The notes beneath the pieces were generated by a model, which worked only from the letters and a program-made list of their open reading frames with translations, made no database searches and was not told where the DNA came from. Of a stretch of 64,000 nt of DNA, positions 9,365 through 17,236 are shown piece by piece. Numbering within the stretch: the stretch's first letter is position 1; each line of letters begins with the position of its first letter. The position numbers and the translations under genes are program-made. Source of the DNA: Paenibacillus sp. JJ-223 (lineage in GTDB: Bacteria; Bacillota; Bacilli; Paenibacillales; Paenibacillaceae). Where the stretch lies: the NCBI RefSeq assembly GCF_927798175.1, contig NZ_CAKMMP010000002.1, positions 496,001-560,000 of the forward strand, read 5' to 3'.

Positions 9365-9724
9365 ATGAATGTTGTATTATGGATAATTCAAGGGGCTGTG
9401 GCATTCGGCTTTGTTTACTCCGGGTGGTTGAAGGCGTTTCAGCATGAAAAAGCCAAAGCATCTTGGGGGTGGGTCAAAGACCTCCCCAAAGGTCTCGTCA
9501 TCATGATCGGATTGGCCGAGTTATTAGGAGCGCTAGGCGTTATCCTGCCTCAGGCCACGAATATTTGGCCTGTTCTGACGCCAATCGCCGCGACTGCGCT
9601 GGCAATCATCGTTCTTTTGGGCGCTCTGCTGCACATCACACGCAAGGAATATCGGGAGATCGGCGTGAACGTCGTCTTTTTCGTCCTGGCTGCATGGGTT
9701 GCCATCGGTCGTTTTTTAGAATGA
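9365..9724 (+). CDS. DoxX-family membrane protein
   Basis: Integral membrane protein of about 119 residues with four hydrophobic segments (FMNVVLWIIQGAVAFGFVYS, GLVIMIGLAELLGALGVILP, LTPIAATALAIIVLLGALLH, VNVVFFVLAAWVAIGRF). These match DoxX-like proteins, which are often linked to thiol or quinone redox balance. The ATG at 9365 lies nine bases after AGGAGG; an ATG at 9359 is too close to it. It is divergent from the HxlR regulator, a common pairing. Confidence 0.85.
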   Translation: MNVVLWIIQGAVAFGFVYSGWLKAFQHEKAKASWGWVKDLPKGLVIMIGLAELLGALGVILPQATNIWPVLTPIAATALAIIVLLGALLHITRKEYREIGVNVVFFVLAAWVAIGRFLE

Positions 9725-10066
9725 TATGCCCTTCTGATGGCGAAAAGCATCGTATGAGCAGCGCTTTGATTGTTTTTACTACGCTTTAATGGTAATCTGA
9801 ACCATAGAGATGCAAATAAAGGAGCATATACCTTATCATGTGGACTACGCTGTAGAGATTACGAATTCAAAAGGATGCCTTCAATTATGGGTGAATACAC
9901 TCGTTGATTTGGCATGCTTGGAATTCATCTTGCAGGGTATGCAGGAAAGGTGCATCATACACCCATTCTGCGGATACCTGACGGTATCTGCTTTTTATTT
10001 TTTGGGAAACCGCGTCTCTATGATTCTTGCCTGCTTATCCTCCAACCACGAAGGAGGAACTTGATT
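9725..10066. other. Non-coding gap
   Basis: No supported gene lies here. Short frames exist but lack ribosome sites and family resemblance. The end of the gap holds the ribosome site AAGGAGG of the next gene. Confidence 0.5.
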
Positions 10067-10915
10067 ATGCAATCGAAATTAGTGCTCATCGAAGGGCTGC
10101 CTGGTTTCGGCAAAACGACGACGGCTGGGCTCGTCCATGAAATTTTAGCGGAAATGAACGTTGCATCCCGATTGTTTCTGGAAGGCAATTTGGATCATCC
10201 TGCCGATTATGATGGCGTTGCCTTTTTTATAGAGCATGAATTCATTGAATTACTGCGTTCATATGGACCATTTCAAGATCTATTGAGCGATCACGCTATT
10301 CGAGAGGGTCATCATTACTTTTTGGAATATCGAAAAATGCAAAATAAATTCGGTGAGAGCTTGCCCGATGAATGGATGAAATCCATTTTCAAACACGATA
10401 TCTACGAGCTGCCATTTGAACAGAACAGAAAGCTGATCACGGATCGGTGGAAGAGGTTTGCCGAGCGCGCGTGGGCCGGCCCCGATCCCTTTGTGTTTGA
10501 TTGCTGTTTCATCCAAAACCCTGTAACGATCGGGATGATTAAGCATCATGCTAAGAAAGAAGACGTGATGGGCTATGTTACGCAACTGGCGCACATCGTG
10601 GAACGTTTGAATCCATTATTGATTTACGTGGAACAGCAGGATTTGGGTTGTTCTTTCAAGAAGGCCATACAAGAACGGCCGCGGGAATGGTCCGAGGGGT
10701 TTATCGATTATTACACGAACCAAGGCTACGGCAAACGTCATAACCTCACAGGCCTGGAAGGCACGTTAAAGGTTCTTGAAGCACGGCGTGAACTGGAACA
10801 GGACATATTCGCCGGCTTACATATAGCCAAAAGAAAAGTCGACAACTCGTCCTATGACATGGAGGAATACAAACACGTTTTACGCGGGATTTTGGTGGAA
10901 CATTTTCATGGATAA
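10067..10915 (+). CDS. P-loop kinase-like protein of unknown substrate
   Basis: Cytoplasmic protein of 282 residues. The Walker A motif EGLPGFGKTTTAG stands at residues 9-21, as in nucleoside and thymidylate kinases. A central segment (PLLIYVEQQD, preceded by ITDRWKRFAERAWAGPDPFV) resembles the lid and base region of such kinases. ATG at 10067 has AAGGAGG at the right distance. No partner gene is adjacent and a terminator follows. The substrate cannot be told. Confidence 0.75.
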   Translation: MQSKLVLIEGLPGFGKTTTAGLVHEILAEMNVASRLFLEGNLDHPADYDGVAFFIEHEFIELLRSYGPFQDLLSDHAIREGHHYFLEYRKMQNKFGESLPDEWMKSIFKHDIYELPFEQNRKLITDRWKRFAERAWAGPDPFVFDCCFIQNPVTIGMIKHHAKKEDVMGYVTQLAHIVERLNPLLIYVEQQDLGCSFKKAIQERPREWSEGFIDYYTNQGYGKRHNLTGLEGTLKVLEARRELEQDIFAGLHIAKRKVDNSSYDMEEYKHVLRGILVEHFHG

Positions 10916-10950
10916 ATGATGTTTCCGTACTTAATGTTGAGGCAAAACGT

Positions 10951-10981
10951 AGGGCCATCCTTTAGAGGACGGCTCTTTGTT
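10951..10981 (+). terminator. Rho-independent terminator
   Basis: AGGGCCATCCTTTAGAGGAC and GGCTCTTTGT form a stem with one mismatch after the P-loop gene, followed by a T-rich stretch. Confidence 0.6.
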
Positions 10982-11137
10982 TGAGAAGCGGATAATTTCA
11001 TCGCCTCCTTGTTGTACGTATACTGCTTGAAGGAATATGGCAGGTAGGTTTGTATATGTAAAATGGTTATATATTTCCATGTAGTAAATGTCGTTTCTTC
11101 TGAATGCACTTCATTTTTCCGAAAAGCTTTCCCCCTT

Positions 11138-12019
11138 TCAGCCATCCACTGCTTTGCGCAAAGTTAAAATATTTTCCTCCAGAAACGTTCGATTTTTTTC
11201 GATCCCTCTGTTCTTACACCAAACCACTGCACTGAAAGCGTCGTAAAAGTCATAAAACGGCAGCACCGTTTCCAGATCCAACATCGGTCGAATCGTTTGG
11301 TAACCTTCGATGTACGACGCTTTTGTTCCCGGATTGACCTCCCAAATATACCGATTAACCTTCGTAAAATCGATTTCCGAGGATCCGCCGCGAGCGCTCT
11401 CGAAGTCGATCATGCCAGCAACGTCGCTACCGTTCACCAATATATTGGCGGGTCTGAAATCCATATGAACAATGCATGGTCCATCAGGATCGGGCAAAGC
11501 TGAGAAAACGCGATCAAAGTGCAGAACACTTCTTTCGTATAATTCGGGGTCAAGCATTTCTTGGCATGGCTCTTTCCACTTTTCAAAATTGTTTTGGATA
11601 TGCAGCCGCCAATCATTTGGATCAAAAACTTTAAATCCATCGGTCACATGGCAGCCGTACCCTGGCATGCTGACTTCATGGAGCATGGCATGATGCATCC
11701 CGATCTGAAAGGAAAGTTTCTCGTCAATGTTTTCTGTACAGGGCATCCCTTGAATCGCCGAAAGCAGCAATGCTCCAGTCATATGTTCATCCCCAGACCA
11801 AAAGTCCAACACTTCTGGAACAGGCAGCACGTTCTTCAACGTCTCAAGCATCTGAAATTCACGAAACAGTTTATTTCGGTTAAACGGAATTTTGACATAA
11901 ACATGTTCACCGCCAGCAAGCGTAAGTTTGTACACTTCTGAACTAAACGAATTCGGAACGCCGTCGATGCTTAACACGTTCAATTTCATCTTTTCAATGA
12001 CGTTCATAATGGAACTCAT
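11138..12019 (-). CDS. Aminoglycoside phosphotransferase (APH)-family kinase
   Basis: Protein-kinase-like fold phosphotransferase of 293 residues. The catalytic loop reads IVHMDFRPANILVN (H-x-D-x4-N) and the metal-binding segment reads GMIDFESARGG. The N-lobe lysine is in HVYVKIPFN. ATG at 12019 sits six bases after AGGAGG; ten upstream codons in the same frame lack support. Family members act on aminoglycosides, macrolides, homoserine or other small alcohols, so no drug resistance should be assumed. It is a single gene. Confidence 0.85.
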   Translation of the reverse strand: MSSIMNVIEKMKLNVLSIDGVPNSFSSEVYKLTLAGGEHVYVKIPFNRNKLFREFQMLETLKNVLPVPEVLDFWSGDEHMTGALLLSAIQGMPCTENIDEKLSFQIGMHHAMLHEVSMPGYGCHVTDGFKVFDPNDWRLHIQNNFEKWKEPCQEMLDPELYERSVLHFDRVFSALPDPDGPCIVHMDFRPANILVNGSDVAGMIDFESARGGSSEIDFTKVNRYIWEVNPGTKASYIEGYQTIRPMLDLETVLPFYDFYDAFSAVVWCKNRGIEKNRTFLEENILTLRKAVDG

Positions 12020-12051
12020 GGGGCACCTCCTGTTTAAATATAGCCTCAAAA

Positions 12052-12082
12052 CGGAAAAGCCCCTTCCGTCTCCAAAGGGGCT
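12052..12082 (-). terminator. Rho-independent terminator
   Basis: AGCCCCTT/AAGGGGCT stem, followed on the reverse strand by TTTTCCGTTTT. It ends the gene at 12093-12617. Confidence 0.75.
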
Positions 12083-12092
12083 GAGTATCGGA

Positions 12093-12617
12093 CTATCCCT
12101 CTTGCTCTTCGTCCTGACTAGGCGGAGCCATCAGGCTTTGGACGGCACCCATAAACGGCCGGATGGACTTGATCATGCCATACCCCATCTTTACGACCGG
12201 GACGAATCGTTGGATCATGCCAAACAGCCGCATACCGTTGCCAAGTAAGCCTCCAGCCGAAGCCGCACCGCCAAGTCCTCCGAAACCGCCGAACAGCGAA
12301 CCAATCATGGGCATAAAAGACGAAACCTGCGCGCGCTGTGCCTTGCGCGAATGGGTTGGCATCTTGCGCGTGCCGTTCACCCGTCCCCGGTTCTGCGAAC
12401 GAGCGCCCTTGCTGCGTGAACCGGTCTTGCGCTTGGAAGAACGTGAACCCTCCCCTGTCGCCTTGTGCGGTAGCGTTCCTCCACCAGTGAGCACTACGCC
12501 TCCGTTATTTACGTCAGTTATATAACCGACATATGTCTCGCCACTGTGAAGAGTGACGCAGACAGGCCGATTTTTGTACCGCTTAGCCTTTACGCGTATT
12601 GAGTTGGTTTTAGCCAT
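12093..12617 (-). CDS. Small basic protein with possible Sm-like N-terminus and glycine-rich C-terminus
   Basis: Not recognised as a named protein. Residues 5-50 (VCVTLHSGETYVGYITDVNN, then GGVVLTGG) read like an Sm/LSm-type beta barrel strand pattern, in which a polar ligand loop sits between strands. Residues 55-95 are very basic (SRSSKRKTGSRSKGARSQNR), and residues 100-150 are glycine-rich and hydrophobic (SLFGGFGGLGGAASAGGLLG). The ATG has a GAGGTGA ribosome site. RNA or surface binding would suit the basic linker, but that is inference. Confidence 0.65.
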   Translation of the reverse strand: MAKTNSIRVKAKRYKNRPVCVTLHSGETYVGYITDVNNGGVVLTGGGTLPHKATGEGSRSSKRKTGSRSKGARSQNRGRVNGTRKMPTHSRKAQRAQVSSFMPMIGSLFGGFGGLGGAASAGGLLGNGMRLFGMIQRFVPVVKMGYGMIKSIRPFMGAVQSLMAPPSQDEEQEG

Positions 12618-12732
12618 GAAATCTCACCTCGCTCCACTGAAATCTAATTCAGTTTACGCGCTGGGTGGACTACTTGCCTGTGCGAATAGGACATCCGCAT
12701 GCCGAAATGGCCGGGACAAGAGTAGTTCCGTC

Positions 12733-13761
12733 CTATCCAACATCATGTTCACAAGCCTCCAAGATATACCCTGCATAACGCAGCGTTTCCTGGTCCTCAA
12801 CCCGGTCAAGCTTTTTTAAAATCACGGGAATAAACCCCGTCAAATCCTCGGTTTTACTGTACGCGTGCAGAATCCTTAAAGCTTCCAGAAAACCCCCATG
12901 CCCATCTGATTGCAATAGTCTCAAAAGATATTCTGAACCTGCACCAAAAGAAGTTTTGCAGATGAGCCGAATGGCTGTGGCGTGATTTTTGGAGCCTTGA
13001 GCCGCGATATTTTGCAAAAAACCAAGGGTTTCCTGAGAGACCTTCTTAAACTTGAACATTCCATCAAGCGCCTTAGCCTGGATTTCTTCGTTTGGAGCGG
13101 TTTCATAAATCCTGATCAACGCCTTCTCGTCACCCGGCATTCGGCTGCCAAACCACCCGATATCATAATCCAGAATAATTTCATCAAGCCAGCGCTCATA
13201 CCAGTCCAGAAAGCTGTCCTCATAGACAAAGAAAAAGGGATGATCGGGATGGAAATCGGAAGTGTATACTACTTTCCCCCGGTGTTTGCCTTCAAGTACG
13301 AGATACATATCATATTCGCAGCCTTGTGTCCCTATGCACAGCATGCCGCCCAGCACCTTATTACGGGTATCGTCGTATTCCTCATCCGAGATGTCCTCAT
13401 CCTTGGTCAGAGGTTCAATCAGATCGTTCCATTCCTCCTTAGCCATTCCGGGATACAGCACGGATTTTGCAAGGAGAGCCTGACTTTCGGTATAGGAAGT
13501 CGCCTTTTCGATCGAATAGATTCCATAATAGGGTCCGGCGCCTCCATTGCCGACTTCTGTCAAAAACGATGCGAAAGGCTCTGGCAGGTTGACCTGATTA
13601 CGGGCTTGCCATTCAGCCAGCTCTTTTGCTGTAAGCCTATCCTTCACTCTGTACCGATGTGAGGATGCCCCAAACACGGAGAACGATGTGTCTTTGCACA
13701 TGGCTTGATTCAGTTTGTCTTTTATGCGCTCCAGCTGCGTTTCTGTATTCCCCAATCCCAT
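12733..13761 (-). CDS. SMI1/KNR4 (SUKH) family protein with HEAT-like C-terminal part
   Basis: Protein of 342 residues. Residues 40-200 carry the SUKH pattern: LTAKELAEWQARNQVNLPEP, FASFLTEVGNGGAGPYYGIY, GCEYDMYLVLEG and an acidic FVYEDSFLDWYERWLDE. Residues 215-342 are helical repeats that look HEAT-like. SUKH domains are frequent immunity proteins to polymorphic toxins, but no toxin gene is adjacent, so here it may be a solitary scaffold or regulator. The ribosome site is GGGGGGCC before ATG 13761. Confidence 0.8.
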   Translation of the reverse strand: MGLGNTETQLERIKDKLNQAMCKDTSFSVFGASSHRYRVKDRLTAKELAEWQARNQVNLPEPFASFLTEVGNGGAGPYYGIYSIEKATSYTESQALLAKSVLYPGMAKEEWNDLIEPLTKDEDISDEEYDDTRNKVLGGMLCIGTQGCEYDMYLVLEGKHRGKVVYTSDFHPDHPFFFVYEDSFLDWYERWLDEIILDYDIGWFGSRMPGDEKALIRIYETAPNEEIQAKALDGMFKFKKVSQETLGFLQNIAAQGSKNHATAIRLICKTSFGAGSEYLLRLLQSDGHGGFLEALRILHAYSKTEDLTGFIPVILKKLDRVEDQETLRYAGYILEACEHDVG

Positions 13762-13826
13762 CGATCGGCCCCCCGTTAACTAGCCTGTTTTCGTATTCAT
13801 TTTCCTTTTCCTCTTATTCATCCATT

Positions 13827-14186
13827 TTAGCATTTGGTTTGGAAACTTGTTTTTCCTTCCAATGTGGCCTGCAGGAATTTTTTCGACTTTTTCAACCGCT
13901 TCTGAATCTCTTCAATTTCTTTGATTTTCTGTTCAACCAGCTCTTTCTTTACCTCATACGATAGATTGAGTTGTTGATCGACTAGTGAACGTAACTCTTC
14001 TACAGAAAATCCTACGGATAAAAGGGCCTTCACATCCTCTAGAAACTCAACAATATTCTCCGAATAGATCCGATAATTATTTTCATCTCTCTTCACAAAT
14101 GTGTCCGGAATCAGGTTTTTACGTTCATAGAATCTCAATGTCGATATAGGCAGACCCGTTAATTTGGAAACATCATTGATTCTCAT
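13827..14186 (-). CDS. MerR-family transcriptional regulator
   Basis: Regulator of 119 residues. The MerR helix-turn-helix and wing occupy residues 1-70 (MRINDVSKLTGLPISTLRFY, ERKNLIPD, NYRIYSEN), followed by a long coiled-coil helix (KKELVEQKIKEIEEIQKRLK). No metal-binding cysteine pair or drug-binding domain is present, so it is of the short effector-unknown type. It is divergent from a nitroreductase gene whose promoter has the elongated spacer that MerR proteins act on. Confidence 0.92.
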   Translation of the reverse strand: MRINDVSKLTGLPISTLRFYERKNLIPDTFVKRDENNYRIYSENIVEFLEDVKALLSVGFSVEELRSLVDQQLNLSYEVKKELVEQKIKEIEEIQKRLKKSKKFLQATLEGKTSFQTKC

Positions 14187-14208
14187 CCTATGGCCTCTCT
14201 TTATTGAT

Positions 14209-14239
14209 TTGCTATAAACCTAGGTTCATAGTCCATAAT
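14209..14239 (+). promoter_or_regulatory. MerR-type promoter with 19-bp spacer and operator palindrome
   Basis: The -35 TTGCTA (14209-14214) and -10 CATAAT (14234-14239) are 19 bp apart. Between and overlapping them lies the near-perfect 20-bp palindrome CTATAAACCTAGGTTCATAG (14212-14231). This is the standard layout of MerR-activated promoters and points toward the nitroreductase. Confidence 0.82.
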
Positions 14240-14306
14240 GCGAATATGATAACGAACGACATACTCAATGTCAAAAAAATTGGCCGTTATCCAAAGGAGA
14301 GATTTG

Positions 14307-14945
14307 ATGTTTAACCACATTGTTAATAACGATTTCGCAAGTATAGTCAAGGGACGACGTTCTGTGCGTCATTATGATGAACATATTAAAATATCGAAAG
14401 AGGAGCTCAGCGAAATCATCTCGGAAGCTAGTTTGGCTCCATCCTCTGCAAATATGCAGCCATGGCGGATCGTTGTTGTTGAAACGCCGGAAGGAAAAGA
14501 GAAGCTACGACCTCTGATGCGTTTCAATACCTTACAAAACGATACTTCATCTGCCATGGTAATCATTTTCGGTGACACCCAGAGCTATTTACATGTTGAG
14601 GAAATTTACAATACAGCCGTGGAACAAGGAAAAATGCCAGCTGAAGTGAGAGACAGCCAACTTGAGACCATTCTATCGATGTATCCAACTCTCCCCCAAC
14701 ATATCAAAGTTGAAGTTGCAAAGATCGATAGCAGCCTCTTTGCTATGCAGCTCATGTTAGCAGCGCGCGCACATGGGTATGATACGAATCCAATGGCAGG
14801 CTTTGAAATGGATCAAGTCGCACAAGCCTTTGATTTGGATGGAGAACGCTATGTTCCCGTCATGGTTATTTCTATAGGTAAAGCCAAGGAGGAAGGATAT
14901 GAGTCCGTTCGATTAAGTTCCGACAAGATTACATTCTGGAGATAA
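14307..14945 (+). CDS. Nitroreductase-family flavoprotein
   Basis: FMN-dependent NAD(P)H oxidoreductase of 212 residues, acting on nitro compounds, quinones or similar electrophiles. The FMN-binding motifs are RRSVRHYDEH near residue 18, APSSANMQPWRIVVVE near 45 and GYDTNPMAGF in the C-terminal third. ATG at 14307 follows AAAGGAGA. Divergence from a MerR gene and the MerR-type promoter suggest induction by an electrophile or oxidant. Confidence 0.9.
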   Translation: MFNHIVNNDFASIVKGRRSVRHYDEHIKISKEELSEIISEASLAPSSANMQPWRIVVVETPEGKEKLRPLMRFNTLQNDTSSAMVIIFGDTQSYLHVEEIYNTAVEQGKMPAEVRDSQLETILSMYPTLPQHIKVEVAKIDSSLFAMQLMLAARAHGYDTNPMAGFEMDQVAQAFDLDGERYVPVMVISIGKAKEEGYESVRLSSDKITFWR

Positions 14946-15070
14946 CGGGCTATTCTAAATCTATTCACTACTTTTTCTTCAAAACAACTCTTCTAAACAG
15001 GCTAATGGTGCCCAATCATCCTCTCTGAATCTCACATACATTGGAGCATCATATAAGAGGGGTTGATATT

Positions 15071-15496
15071 GTGGTACGTATCCTTGATAAAGCGGCAGTT
15101 CAGCCGCTTAATCGCTTTAACCCGGCCAAATCGTTTACGATTCGACGTTCCCCGCAAAAATCCGGCATAGCAACGATTCCAATACGGATTCCAGCGAATT
15201 CCCAGCCGAACCGGGTAGATTTGGTAGCCTCCATTGGGGTAAGAGGTGTCAAAGGCATTGCTCAAGTTCGCTTTAGAGTCTTCCGCGGCAATAAAGAAAT
15301 TTTCAACACACAGCAAGGGATCGAATCTACGGGTTCAGAACAAAATTATATCGTTACTTTCCAGGCTGAGGATCGAAATGTCCCAGCAGGTACGCATGCA
15401 TACACGGTTACAGCCGAAAACCGTACTCCAAATACAAGAGTAGATGTCGTAGGACCCATATCATTTAGCGGGTTGGCGGTTAAAACCAGAAACTAA
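15071..15496 (+). CDS. Uncharacterised small beta-rich protein
   Basis: Protein of 141 residues starting at a GTG (15071) with AGAGGGG eight bases upstream. There is no signal peptide or membrane segment. The sequence alternates polar and hydrophobic residues (VDLVASIGVRGVKGIAQVRF, RVFRGNKEIFNTQQGIES, VPAGTHAYTVTAENRT), as in a beta-sandwich. The pattern faintly recalls small spore-surface proteins of bacilli, but this is only an impression. It is followed by an exceptionally long terminator hairpin. Confidence 0.65.
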   Translation: MVRILDKAAVQPLNRFNPAKSFTIRRSPQKSGIATIPIRIPANSQPNRVDLVASIGVRGVKGIAQVRFRVFRGNKEIFNTQQGIESTGSEQNYIVTFQAEDRNVPAGTHAYTVTAENRTPNTRVDVVGPISFSGLAVKTRN

Positions 15497-15554
15497 CACC
15501 GCCTCTGATCCCCGACCTAGCTCTCAATATCTTTCTGCTGCTTAAGATGGTTCG

Positions 15555-15615
15555 AGCAGGAAAAGCAAACACAGTGCGCCTCAATAGAAGGTGCACTGTG
15601 TTTGCTTTTCCTGCT
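15555..15615. terminator. Long 27-bp hairpin, probable bidirectional terminator
   Basis: Left arm 15555-15581 and right arm 15589-15615 pair over 27 bases with only one C/T difference, which stays paired as G-U in one of the transcripts. The loop is seven bases. The right arm contains a TTTGCTTTTCC run. It lies between two convergent genes. Confidence 0.75.
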
Positions 15616-15653
15616 TCTTGTGGGATGGTTCAGCTTAGTCTAGTTACCTCATA

Positions 15654-16532
15654 TTACACTCTTTGAGAGGGTTCAAGCTCCCCTGAGTGCTGGCTCCGAT
15701 AATCGAATAACAGCCGCTGCATCTTTTCAACGGTGCCGTCTCGATGAGGAACATGAATGGAAACGGTCAAATTGGAATCGTTTAAATACTGAAACGAAAC
15801 CAGATCAAAATTCAATGTCCCGAGATTCGGACATTGGAGTGCCTTTGGGGCATCGATGGCATCCAGAACCTCATAGGATTCCCAGAATTCCTGAAACTCG
15901 CTGCTGGCTTCGCACAGCGCCTCGAACTGCTCTGACCACCAAGGGTCATCTACGTGCCTGGCGTACCCGGCATGGAACTTGGCGGCGATCCTCCGGGCAT
16001 GCAGCTCCCATTGGTCCCCCTTGATGTAGCGAAAACGGGGAGAAGTAAACGTCATCCAGACAAAATTCCGTTCCCGTTCAGACATCGCCGCAAGGTTCCC
16101 GTTCAGCGCGCAATAGGCTTCATTCCATGCAATAATGTTCATGCGCTCATCCATGACATTCGCCGGAGATACGTTTTGACTATCCAAAAAACGTTGGAGT
16201 TCCGGTGTTGCCTTAGAGGTTTTCCATGTTTCGTTCAAAGGCAGCTGCTTGCGGGCAAGGTAAAACAGATGCCTGCGTTCCGATTCATTCAACCGCAGCA
16301 CTTCGGCTATTCGATCAAGAACTTCAGCCGACACATTGATATGACGCCCTTGTTCCAAATAGGTATACCAATCCAAGCCCACATCTGCCAACATCGCCAC
16401 TTCGCTGCGGCGAAGTCCGGGTGTCCGTCTGCGTCTGGTCTCCGGTAATCCAATCTGCTCCGGAGTAATCCGTTCCCGGCGCATGCGCAAAAAGTGAGAC
16501 AACTCCTCATAACGGTCCAAGCTGAACGTCAT
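15654..16532 (-). CDS. XRE-family regulator with MmyB-like ligand domain
   Basis: Transcription factor of 292 residues. The helix-turn-helix covers residues ~5-80 (RRRRTPGLRRSEVAMLADVG, LDWYTYLEQGRHINVSAEVL). The C-terminal MmyB-like domain, thought to bind a small lipid-like ligand, follows (NIIAWNEAYCALNG, RNFVWMTFTSPRFR). ATG at 16532 follows GGAGGGGAGAGGG. Such regulators usually control a neighbouring oxidoreductase; the nearest divergent gene here is the Dabb protein at 16738. Confidence 0.88.
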   Translation of the reverse strand: MTFSLDRYEELSHFLRMRRERITPEQIGLPETRRRRTPGLRRSEVAMLADVGLDWYTYLEQGRHINVSAEVLDRIAEVLRLNESERRHLFYLARKQLPLNETWKTSKATPELQRFLDSQNVSPANVMDERMNIIAWNEAYCALNGNLAAMSERERNFVWMTFTSPRFRYIKGDQWELHARRIAAKFHAGYARHVDDPWWSEQFEALCEASSEFQEFWESYEVLDAIDAPKALQCPNLGTLNFDLVSFQYLNDSNLTVSIHVPHRDGTVEKMQRLLFDYRSQHSGELEPSQRV

Positions 16533-16737
16533 GATCCCTCTCCCCTCCTTCGAATTCATGAACGTAGGATTCCCCATCCTACGATAACCAGATCTCTTCC
16601 TAGCCTCTTCAGGTCCATTTATACTCAGTTTATGTCTTCCTTCGGGAGAATAGCAAGAATGGAAACGACAGCGTACATCGGCTATCTAGGCGAAAACTGC
16701 AAAGTCGAATATAACCAGAATTTGAGGAGGGAAAAGG

Positions 16738-17040
16738 ATGTTTGAGCATATCGTGCTTTTGAAATTTAAGCCGCATGTCTCCAACAGCGAGAAAGAAGAA
16801 GCGGTAAACCGCGCTCACGATTTCAAAGGAAGCATTCCGGGGATCATCGATCTTAGCGCGGGGATTAATGTTACGGAGGAAACAGAGCACGTTCAGGGCT
16901 ATACGCTGGGAATCAGAGTTACCTTTGAGAATCAGCAGGCTTGCCGGGATTATATTCAGCACCCCCTGCATCAACGTTTATTGCAATCCATCGGACCGCT
17001 AGTTGAGGGCATCGTCGTTATGGATTATCCGGTTGCTTAG
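16738..17040 (+). CDS. Dabb-family (stress-responsive alpha/beta barrel) protein
   Basis: Small dimeric ferredoxin-like fold protein of 100 residues. The N-terminal MFEHIVLLKFKPHVSNSEKE and the later HPLHQRLLQSIGPLVEGIVV segment are characteristic of the Dabb domain. ATG at 16738 has TTTGAGGAGGG upstream. It may be controlled by the divergent XRE/MmyB regulator. Catalytic function is unknown for most bacterial members. Confidence 0.87.
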   Translation: MFEHIVLLKFKPHVSNSEKEEAVNRAHDFKGSIPGIIDLSAGINVTEETEHVQGYTLGIRVTFENQQACRDYIQHPLHQRLLQSIGPLVEGIVVMDYPVA

Positions 17041-17053
17041 ACCGAAGAAATGG

Positions 17054-17094
17054 AAAACAAGGCGGTCGCCTCCGGAAGGGCAGCCGCTTGTTTT
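17054..17094 (+). terminator. Probable terminator after Dabb gene
   Basis: AAAACAAGGCGG pairs with CCGCTTGTTTT with one bulge, right behind the Dabb stop codon. Confidence 0.6.
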
Positions 17095-17144
17095 GATGGC
17101 TATTTGGATTTGGAAAAACCTCTCTTTGTAACTCGCTCTCTAGC

Positions 17145-17164
17145 GATACGGTTCACCGTAACGG
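17145..17164 (+). repeat. Dispersed palindromic repeat, copy 1
   Basis: GATACGGTTCACCGTAACGG, with the core inverted repeat TACGGT-TC-ACCGTA. The same or similar sequence recurs at 19781, 45721, 48632, 51760 and 60144, always in intergenic DNA and in the same orientation. Confidence 0.65.
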
Positions 17165-17186
17165 CTCTCTCGACGAAATGGCCAGA

Positions 17187-17214
17187 GGAGCTGCGCCCGA
17201 CAGCTCTTTTTTTA
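17187..17214 (+). terminator. Rho-independent terminator
   Basis: GAGCTG, loop CGCCCGA, CAGCTC, then TTTTTTT. It lies in the gap between the Dabb gene and the convergent FAD oxidase. Confidence 0.8.
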
Positions 17215-17236
17215 ATTCGATCTGGTGTGCATATTG

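Noticed and set aside
9810..10064. 84-codon plus-strand frame before the P-loop gene
   Set aside because: It lacks a ribosome site and its end covers the ribosome site of the real gene at 10067.
11138..12019. Calling the APH-family gene an aminoglycoside resistance gene
   Set aside because: The fold is shared by many small-molecule kinases; no drug-specific residues can be recognised.
12733..13761. Polymorphic toxin-immunity locus around the SUKH protein
   Set aside because: No toxin, secretion or RHS gene lies nearby; the flanking genes are an Sm-like protein and a MerR regulator.
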